Assembly: GCA_900552255.1 (NCBI GenBank)
Contig: URZF01000100.1
Span: 1-5,939 of the forward strand
DNA from: an uncultured Eubacteriales bacterium
Lineage (GTDB): Bacteria > Bacillota > Clostridia > Oscillospirales > CAG-272
Direction: 5' to 3'
Length of the DNA stretch: 5,939 nt
In this document: in pieces, positions 1-4,705 of the stretch
Position numbering within the stretch: the first letter of the stretch is position 1
Layout of the letters: every line of letters begins with the position of its first letter
Notes under the pieces: model-generated
The model's database searches: none
What the model was told of the DNA's origin: nothing
Seen by the model: only the letters and a program-made list of their open reading frames with translations
Translations under genes and position numbers: made by a program

Positions 1-69
1 ATGTCCCCGCCCCGGGCCAGCACGCGGCCCACCCGCAGCCTTCCCGAGCGCTCATATACCACGACATCA
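1..69. other. Non-HtpG, very GC-rich edge segment; likely chimeric junction
   Basis: The first ~55 bases are almost entirely G and C, unlike the roughly balanced composition that follows, and the encoded residues (MSPPRASTRPTRSLPER) have no Hsp90 character. HtpG similarity starts abruptly at base 70. Read on the minus strand from base 67 down to 1, the segment is open and gives DVVVYERSG, then RLRVGRVLARGGD. This resembles, from memory of the family, the beta-strand region of type I signal peptidases of high-GC bacteria (GD-VVVY ... GRV-A-GGD). Taken together this suggests an unrelated sequence joined to htpG, by assembly chimerism or less likely by rearrangement. The composition shift is seen directly; the signal-peptidase reading is a weak inference from about 22 residues. 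Confidence 0.5.
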
Positions 70-1878
70 CTTATCAGCAACGCATCGGATGCGTTGGACA
101 AGCTCCATTTTAAAGGTCTCACCGACGACAGCGTCGGACTCGGCACAAGCGATTTTGCAATCACGCTCACACCGGATAAGGAGTCGCGCACGCTGAAAAT
201 TTCCGACAACGGCATCGGAATGACCAAAGAAGAGCTCGAAAACAACCTCGGCACCATTGCGAAGAGCGGCTCTCTCGACTTCAAAAAAGAAAATACCGCG
301 GAGGATATCGACATCATCGGACAATTCGGCGTCGGATTCTATTCCGCCTTTATGGTCGCGTCCCGCGTGACCGTCGTTTCCCGCGCTTTCGGTTCGGAAG
401 AAGCATGGAAATGGGAATCCGCCGGCGCGGAGGGCTATACCATTGAAGCGGCGGAAAAGGACTCCGTCGGCACAGACATCACGCTCTACATCAAGGAAAA
501 CACCGAAACGGAAAATTACGACCGCTTTACGGACGAATACGGAATCCAGACGCTTGTCAAAAAGTACAGCGACTATATCCGTTATCCGATCAAAATGATG
601 ATGACGCACACGCATCCCGTCCCGAAGCCGGAGGATGCGGGCGACGACTGGAAGCAGGAATATGAGGAGCACCGGGAGCTGGAAACCCTTAACAGCATGG
701 TTCCGATCTGGAAGCGCAAAAAGGGAGACACCGCCGACGAGGAATACAATGAATTTTATAAGAACAATTTCTATGACTACACCGACCCCTTGAAGGTGAT
801 CACCGCCGGCGGCGAGGGCGCCGTCAACTACAATGCTGTGCTGTTCATCCCGTCCCATGCGCCGTATGATTTTTATACGAAGGAATATAAGAAAGGGCTT
901 GCGCTCTATTCCTCCGGCGTCATGATCATGGAAAAATGCGAGGAGCTGCTTCCGGACTATTACAACTTTGTCCGCGGCGTCGTGGATTCCTCCGACCTAA
1001 GCCTCAACATCAGCCGCGAGCTGCTCCAACAGAATCATGAGCTGAAGCTCATCCGCAAAAATATCGAAAAGAAAATCAAAAACGAGCTTGCGGCAATGCG
1101 GGACAACGATCGCGGAAAATACGAGGAATTTTGGAAAGCGTTTGGCCGCGTCATCAAGTTCGGCGTATACAGCGAATACGGCGCAAACAAGGATACGCTC
1201 GCGGATCTTCTCATTTTCTTTTCCGCCAAGGAACAGAAAATGATAACGCTCGACGAATATATCGCCGTTATGCCGGAATCGCAGAAATATATCTATTTCG
1301 CCTCCTCCGACAGCACAGACCGCGCGGCCAAGCTGCCGAATACGGAAGCGGTGCTGGAGCACGGCTACGACGTCCTGCTCTGCACGGAGGATATCGACGA
1401 ATTTTGCTTACAGGTTATAAACAAATACAAGGACAAGGAATTCAAAAACGTCGGAGGCGGCAATTTGGAGCTTGAAACCGAAGAGGAAAAGGCCGCCGCA
1501 AAATCCTCCGCCGAGGAAAACAAGGGACTGCTCGACGCCATCCGCGACGCGCTGGGAGGCAAGGTCAAGGCGGTCAAGACCTCGGCTGTGCTCAAAGAGC
1601 ATCCCGTCGCGCTCTCCTCGGACGGTCCCGTTTCCATTGAAATGGAAAAGGTGCTGAAAAACATGCCCGGCAATGACGGCATCACAAGCGAAAAGGTGCT
1701 CGAGATCAACGAAAATCATCCTGTATTCCAAGCGATGAAAGACACTGCCGCCGCAGGCGACAGCGAGAAGCTCTCTCTGTACGCGAAGATCCTTTATGAT
1801 CAGGCACGCCTCATCGAAGGGCTTCCGATCGAGGATCCCGTCGAATATGCAAAGGCGGTCTGTTCCCTAATCAAATAA
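1..1878 (+). CDS. htpG: Molecular chaperone HtpG (bacterial Hsp90), N-terminus replaced or truncated at the window edge
   Basis: HtpG is the cytosolic ATP-dependent Hsp90 homodimer that remodels client proteins. Recognisable Hsp90 sequence begins at residue 24 (LISNASDALDKLHF, base 70) and runs to the TAA at 1876-1878. The GHKL ATPase domain shows the Mg/ATP asparagine motif SNASD (residues 26-30), DNGIGMT (69-75), the ATP-lid region NLGTIAKSG (82-90) and IGQFGVGFYSAF (106-117). The middle domain holds WKRKK near 237, the FIPSHAPYDF segment and LNISRELLQ, whose Arg339 corresponds to the ATP-contacting middle-domain arginine. The C-terminal dimerisation domain ends in SLIK without an MEEVD tail, as normal for bacteria. 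Residues 1-23 do not resemble Hsp90: the expected first helix and the IFLRE segment with the catalytic glutamate are absent. The ATG at base 1 has no visible upstream context and is probably not the true start. Family assignment is certain; the first 69 bases are doubtful. Confidence 0.95.
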   Translation: MSPPRASTRPTRSLPERSYTTTSLISNASDALDKLHFKGLTDDSVGLGTSDFAITLTPDKESRTLKISDNGIGMTKEELENNLGTIAKSGSLDFKKENTAEDIDIIGQFGVGFYSAFMVASRVTVVSRAFGSEEAWKWESAGAEGYTIEAAEKDSVGTDITLYIKENTETENYDRFTDEYGIQTLVKKYSDYIRYPIKMMMTHTHPVPKPEDAGDDWKQEYEEHRELETLNSMVPIWKRKKGDTADEEYNEFYKNNFYDYTDPLKVITAGGEGAVNYNAVLFIPSHAPYDFYTKEYKKGLALYSSGVMIMEKCEELLPDYYNFVRGVVDSSDLSLNISRELLQQNHELKLIRKNIEKKIKNELAAMRDNDRGKYEEFWKAFGRVIKFGVYSEYGANKDTLADLLIFFSAKEQKMITLDEYIAVMPESQKYIYFASSDSTDRAAKLPNTEAVLEHGYDVLLCTEDIDEFCLQVINKYKDKEFKNVGGGNLELETEEEKAAAKSSAEENKGLLDAIRDALGGKVKAVKTSAVLKEHPVALSSDGPVSIEMEKVLKNMPGNDGITSEKVLEINENHPVFQAMKDTAAAGDSEKLSLYAKILYDQARLIEGLPIEDPVEYAKAVCSLIK

Positions 1879-1895
1879 GAAATGGAGAAATCAAT

Positions 1896-2834
1896 ATGAA
1901 AATCGGAATCCAAACAGGCGGTATTTTTGAGCAGATCGGCGTGGAAAAGGGCTTTGAAACGATCGCTGCTGCCGGCTTTGACTGCATCGATCTGAACCTC
2001 GACGCCATGCTCGGTCTGCAATGGAACGAAATGCGCGAGGGAAAGCCCTCGGAATTTTTCTTCAACAAGGAAATCTATGAACGTTACGCCGAGGAAATTA
2101 TCGCGGCAAGCAAAAAAACCGGCGTCACCGTTGGTCAGGCACACGCGCCGTTCCCGCTTCACATGCGCGGCTGCGAGGAGGCGAACCGGAACGGGCTTGA
2201 ATATGCCAAGGTCTGTATTCGCATATGCCAAATGTGCGGCTGCAAAAAGCTCATCATCCATCCTTCCTTCGAGGGAAGCATGCGCTTAAATCCCTCCTCC
2301 AAAGAGGAGGAATGGGAGGTCAACATCGCATTCTACCGCGAACTGATCCCGCTTTTAAAGGAATGCGGCGTCATCTGTTGTCTCGAAAACATGTGGGGGC
2401 AGGATTGGAAAACGAAAAAAATCTACATGGGCATTTGCTCCGACATGGGGGAGACAAACCGGTATATCGACACGCTCAACGAGCTTGCCGGTGAGCCTCT
2501 CTTCGGCTTCTGTCTCGACATCGGACATCTGACGCTTCTCGGACTCGACTGTTATCCTGCCATCAAAACGCTTGGGAACCGCCTTGTGACGCTGCATATC
2601 CATGACAACGACGGCGCGGGCGACGAGCATGAAATGCCGTTCACCGGCGTCACGATCTGGAATCGCTTCATACGCGGTCTTGCCGAGATCGGTTATGAAG
2701 GGACGCTTAGCTTTGAATCCGCCGAATCGCAAAGAAAGGTGCCGGTCGAGCTTCTTCCCGCCGTCCTAAGCTATACGGCGCAGATCGGCAGATATTTCGA
2801 CAAAAAAATCACGGAACTGAAAGAAGCAAAATAA
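1896..2834 (+). CDS. Sugar phosphate isomerase/epimerase family TIM-barrel protein (xylose isomerase-like, AP endonuclease 2 fold)
   Basis: A complete 312-residue cytosolic protein of the xylose isomerase-like TIM-barrel family, whose members isomerise or epimerise sugars, polyols or sugar phosphates using a divalent metal. The barrel starts directly with MKIGIQTGG (beta 1), followed by AGFDCIDLNL (beta 2), VGQAHAPF (His83), KLIIHPS (His122), CCLENMW (Glu164), FCLDIGH (Asp208, His211), LVTLHIHDND (His234, His236, Asp237) and LSFESAE (Glu274). Glu164, Asp208, His234 and Glu274 fit the Glu-Asp-His-Glu metal set of D-tagatose 3-epimerase-type enzymes; the D-x2-H spacing and the 26-residue Asp-to-His spacing also match. 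The start is supported by GGAG at 1884-1887, 8 nt upstream. It lies 17 nt after htpG with no terminator between, so it is probably in the same transcript. It is unusually cysteine-rich, including Cys107, 111, 114 and 116. The exact substrate cannot be read from the sequence, and endonuclease IV activity is unlikely because the full three-metal ligand set is not evident. Confidence 0.88.
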   Translation: MKIGIQTGGIFEQIGVEKGFETIAAAGFDCIDLNLDAMLGLQWNEMREGKPSEFFFNKEIYERYAEEIIAASKKTGVTVGQAHAPFPLHMRGCEEANRNGLEYAKVCIRICQMCGCKKLIIHPSFEGSMRLNPSSKEEEWEVNIAFYRELIPLLKECGVICCLENMWGQDWKTKKIYMGICSDMGETNRYIDTLNELAGEPLFGFCLDIGHLTLLGLDCYPAIKTLGNRLVTLHIHDNDGAGDEHEMPFTGVTIWNRFIRGLAEIGYEGTLSFESAESQRKVPVELLPAVLSYTAQIGRYFDKKITELKEAK

Positions 2835-2857
2835 GGGCGGAAATAAAAAACGGCTTT

Positions 2858-2873
2858 TTACGGCATTCCGTAA
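2858..2873. repeat. Small perfect inverted repeat (TTACGG-CATT-CCGTAA)
   Basis: A 6-bp perfect stem with a 4-nt loop lies 24 nt after the stop of the TIM-barrel gene and just before the larger terminator. On the minus strand it is followed by AAAAAGCCG and a run of Ts, so it could be an accessory termination or RNA-end stabilising hairpin for either transcript. It is short enough to be chance, and no function is claimed. Confidence 0.35.
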
Positions 2874-2887
2874 CGGAGAAAAATATC

Positions 2888-2921
2888 AAAAGGCGGGGCT
2901 GATAAATCAGTCCCGCCTTTT
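2888..2921. terminator. Bidirectional intrinsic terminator between convergent genes
   Basis: The left arm 2888-2903 (AAAAGGCGGGGCTGAT) pairs with the right arm 2906-2921 (ATCAGTCCCGCCTTTT) over 16 positions with one G:U pair, leaving only AA between the arms (the top A/T pairs would open into a loop). The GC-rich core is flanked by A4 on the left and T4 on the right, so both RNA strands end in a hairpin plus U run. It lies 53 nt after the plus-strand TIM-barrel gene and 18 nt after the stop of the minus-strand CBS gene, exactly where a shared terminator for convergent transcription is expected. Confidence 0.9.
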
Positions 2922-2939
2922 CTGTTTCCGTCAGAATAT

Positions 2940-3401
2940 TCATTTCCGTGCCGGCGCATATCCATAGGAAATCACAGTGGTATCGGACATGTCGGCCGAA
3001 AGGCTCTCGATGATCGCCTTTCGCGTTACGATTCCGATAAAGCATTCCCTGTCGTCGATAACCGGAATGAAATTCTGACGCGATGCGCGTTCAATGAGAT
3101 CACATGGCTTCGTGTCGATGCGCACCGGCGGATTTTTATCGATGCGAAGCACCTCGCGAAGCGGCAGATCTTCCGTTTCGCGAATGTCGCGGCTTTGCTC
3201 CATACACTTCATGCCGTCCACAAGATACCACAGAAAGTCGCCCTCGCTTACCGTTCCGACATATCGGTTATCGGTTCTCGAAATAACGGGGATCGAAGAA
3301 TACCCGTGATATTTCATTTTTTCCAGACCCTGACGCAGGGTAAAATCATCATATAAATAAGCTACCATGCTCTTGGGAAGCAAAAGTCCTGCAATATTCA
3401 T
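2940..3401 (-). CDS. Tandem CBS-domain protein (stand-alone Bateman module)
   Basis: A 153-residue cytosolic protein made almost only of two CBS domains, which as a pair typically bind adenine nucleotides or related ligands and act as energy or ligand sensors. CBS1 spans about residues 8-62 (KSMVAYLYDDFTLRQGLEKM, YSSIPVIS, YVGTVSEGDFLWYLV). CBS2 spans about residues 82-136 (REVLRIDKNPPVRID, FIPVIDDRECFIGIVTRKA). The G-h-x-S/T-x-x-D ligand motif is intact in CBS1 (Gly49 to Asp55) but ends in Ala129 in CBS2, suggesting one canonical nucleotide site. The open frame extends upstream to 3530, but Met at 3401 is preferred for three reasons: GGAGG lies 5 nt upstream, a strong promoter lies between the two candidate starts, and MNI-x3-L-x-PKS is the usual beginning of Clostridial members. 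It has no fused enzyme or transporter domain, so its partner is unknown. It converges with the plus-strand operon. Confidence 0.88.
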   Translation of the reverse strand: MNIAGLLLPKSMVAYLYDDFTLRQGLEKMKYHGYSSIPVISRTDNRYVGTVSEGDFLWYLVDGMKCMEQSRDIRETEDLPLREVLRIDKNPPVRIDTKPCDLIERASRQNFIPVIDDRECFIGIVTRKAIIESLSADMSDTTVISYGYAPARK

Positions 3402-3406
3402 CACAA

Positions 3407-3411
3407 CCTCC
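3407..3411 (-). promoter_or_regulatory. Shine-Dalgarno site deciding the CBS-protein start
   Basis: On the minus strand the sequence reads GGAGG-TTGTG-ATG, a perfect five-base Shine-Dalgarno core 5 nt before the ATG at 3401. The alternative upstream ATG at 3530 lies before the promoter and cannot be on the predicted transcript. A GTG at 3404 is too close to the site to be preferred. Confidence 0.8.
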
Positions 3412-3438
3412 GGTTCGGAAATTTTTTTCTCTGTTATC

Positions 3439-3467
3439 ATTGTACGCAGAATCTGTGAAAAAGTCAA
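3439..3467 (-). promoter_or_regulatory. Sigma-A type promoter for the CBS-domain gene
   Basis: On the minus strand, TTGACT (3467-3462) is followed by exactly 17 nt and TACAAT (3444-3439). These are 5/6 matches to each of the -35 and -10 consensus boxes at optimal spacing. Transcription would begin near 3432, giving a leader of about 30 nt containing the GGAGG site. The arrangement implies constitutive housekeeping transcription of the CBS gene independent of the membrane-protein gene upstream, from which it is separated by a terminator. No obvious operator overlaps the boxes. Confidence 0.8.
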
Positions 3468-3610
3468 ATCCATGGTATGGAGAAGATGTGATATTTGTGT
3501 TAACAGAATCAAAACTTGCTTTCTCATCATTTCAACAAAGCTTTGGACAGTGATGCTGTACCATGCACGGATCAGCAGAGAAAAAGCTGCGCCAACATTA
3601 CGCGGAACAC

Positions 3611-3650
3611 AAAAAGGCGCAGAATTTCAGACGAGATTCTGCGCTTTTTT
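3611..3650 (-). terminator. Intrinsic terminator of the membrane-protein gene
   Basis: Arms 3611-3625 (AAAAAGGCGCAGAAT) and 3636-3650 (ATTCTGCGCTTTTTT) pair over 15 positions with one G:U pair around a 10-nt loop (3626-3635). On the minus strand the hairpin is followed by TTTTT, 26 nt beyond the stop of the 7TM gene. It is also T-flanked on the plus strand and could work in both directions, but no plus-strand gene needs it. Bases 3402-3610 otherwise hold only the CBS promoter and leader; I see no other gene there. Confidence 0.88.
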
Positions 3651-3676
3651 GCTGTATTCTCAACTACAAGTCAAAT

Positions 3677-4480
3677 TCAAGTCAAGCCGGATCTATTCTC
3701 ATCCATCCGCACCTTTTCCGCATTTGATTCCGCCATCCGTTCACAAAAGGAAAGCGGCTCCGGCCTTTTTCGGAGCGTTTCCGTATACCTTGCCGTCACG
3801 GCGATAAAAATCGCATATATATACGGCATTCCAAGATTGGTCTCCAACAGCGAATTGACGATCAGCGTATTCATTTTTGCGCCAAAGCTCTCAAAGCCGG
3901 CGCTCCGGATGCCGCCGAGGAGCAGTCCCGCCTCCCAGCCGAGCTGCACGAGAATCCCGATCGCAAGAAGCCACGGGATCGGCACGCGGGTTTGTTTGTT
4001 TTTGCAGAAAAGATTCCAGAGAATCAGCCCAAGATATCCGACAAACAGGATGATCGCCATATAGCCATGATATGCGCCGGTCGTCCGTTCGATCGTGATA
4101 AGCGTTTCGCCGTGCGCAAAAGTTTTCGTGATCAGCGGACAGCAGAACCACAAGCCGAGAATCAAAAGCGACCACTCAAACAGATTTTTATCCTTGGAAA
4201 TCCAAAGCCAAATCCAAACGAAATTGGTGAATCCATAGCTCATCGACATCCAAAGAAGCACCCAAAAAAGGCTGTAGCCCTCCGATATCGTGCGCGCATG
4301 ACAGACAAGATGAAAAATGCCGTAATCCACCAGCATATAGAGCACGCCTGCGGCAATCCCGACAAGAAAGGTCATATACTTCTTTTTGAAAAGCAACATT
4401 GCTCCCAAAATCACAAGAAATGCGACATCCAGCCAAATATACAGAGGCGGAAAAGCACGCCTCGCAATGAGTTCTGTCAT
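3677..4480 (-). CDS. Uncharacterised seven-helix integral membrane protein
   Basis: I do not recognise a named family. The 267-residue protein has seven hydrophobic segments at about residues 12-31, 37-58, 69-94, 102-121, 137-158, 168-190 and 210-230. Positive clusters fall on alternate sides (KKK 32-34, SKDK 95-98, CKNKQTR 159-165, and the Arg/Lys-rich tail from 231), predicting N-out and C-in with a ~37-residue polar cytoplasmic tail. Membrane-embedded or boundary polar residues (Asp52, Asn86, Glu183) and the aromatic-rich stretch WMSMSYGFTNFVWIWLW (77-93) suggest ligand or ion contact rather than a simple anchor. No signal peptide, ATP-binding site or known transporter signature is visible. 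The start is supported on the minus strand by GGGAG 6 nt before the ATG (bases 4487-4491). It is followed by its own terminator and lies downstream of the GH13 gene on the same strand, separated by 225 nt. A transporter, sensor or small-molecule enzyme are all possible. Confidence 0.82.
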   Translation of the reverse strand: MTELIARRAFPPLYIWLDVAFLVILGAMLLFKKKYMTFLVGIAAGVLYMLVDYGIFHLVCHARTISEGYSLFWVLLWMSMSYGFTNFVWIWLWISKDKNLFEWSLLILGLWFCCPLITKTFAHGETLITIERTTGAYHGYMAIILFVGYLGLILWNLFCKNKQTRVPIPWLLAIGILVQLGWEAGLLLGGIRSAGFESFGAKMNTLIVNSLLETNLGMPYIYAIFIAVTARYTETLRKRPEPLSFCERMAESNAEKVRMDENRSGLT

Positions 4481-4540
4481 AGGAATCTCCCAAATCTTTC
4501 CACAAGAAGATGTTGTAACGGAAATCCGTTTGTTTTATGG

Positions 4541-4648
4541 ATGGCCGCATTGCAACTGGATTACCGCGTGCGGGCACACGTGTTCACGATCGTGCTTGTC
4601 ATCGGCGATTACGTGCTGACCGTTTTCGTTCTTTTTTTTTTTCTTTAA
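4541..4648 (+). CDS. Doubtful 35-codon hydrophobic ORF (possible small membrane protein or gene remnant)
   Basis: This short plus-strand frame begins MAALQLDYRVRAH and continues as one hydrophobic stretch ending FVLFFFL, with a TAA stop. The frame is open further upstream and reads GNPFVLW just before the ATG. Codon third positions in the first 28 codons are mostly G or C, which looks coding-like, and the sequence would make one transmembrane helix. Against it: no Shine-Dalgarno site precedes the ATG, no plus-strand promoter is evident, and the terminal Phe run is simply encoded by an 11-T homopolymer. It could be the surviving 3' end of a degraded membrane-protein gene. I do not recognise a family. 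Confidence 0.22.
   Translation: MAALQLDYRVRAHVFTIVLVIGDYVLTVFVLFFFL
4568..4594. repeat. Cluster of three short palindromes upstream of the 7TM gene
   Basis: Three adjacent dyads occur in 27 bases: GTGC-GG-GCAC (4568-4577), ACACGTGT (4576-4583) and CACGATCGTG (4585-4594). They lie 88-114 nt upstream of the start of the membrane-protein gene on the minus strand, in the 4481-4705 intergenic region, where no convincing promoter boxes were found. They could be an operator for a dimeric regulator, but they also coincide with the doubtful small ORF and may be fortuitous. The rest of the region holds a weak AACGGA/TCCGTT hairpin at 4517-4530 and the T run at 4632-4642. Confidence 0.3.
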
Positions 4649-4705
4649 CCCAAAAAGGTTCTAAAAAACAAAACTATCATTTTCAGCTTTTACAAGCCTT
4701 GACTG

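Noticed and set aside
67..858. Long minus-strand open frame antisense to htpG
   Set aside because: The plus-strand HtpG motifs are unambiguous; the antisense frame is a codon-bias shadow.
3402..3530. N-terminal extension of the CBS protein to an ATG at 3530
   Set aside because: It crosses the predicted promoter, lacks CBS-family similarity, and a perfect SD sits at the internal start.
3992..4540. Long plus-strand open frame antisense to the 7TM gene
   Set aside because: Its product is low-complexity and basic with no domain logic, and it is the shadow of a well-supported minus-strand membrane gene. Only the final part beyond 4520 escapes that overlap.
4641..4669. Possible terminator hairpin (AACC-caaaaa-GGTT near the T run) after the GH13 gene
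   Set aside because: The stem is only about 4 solid pairs, too weak to call as an intrinsic terminator.
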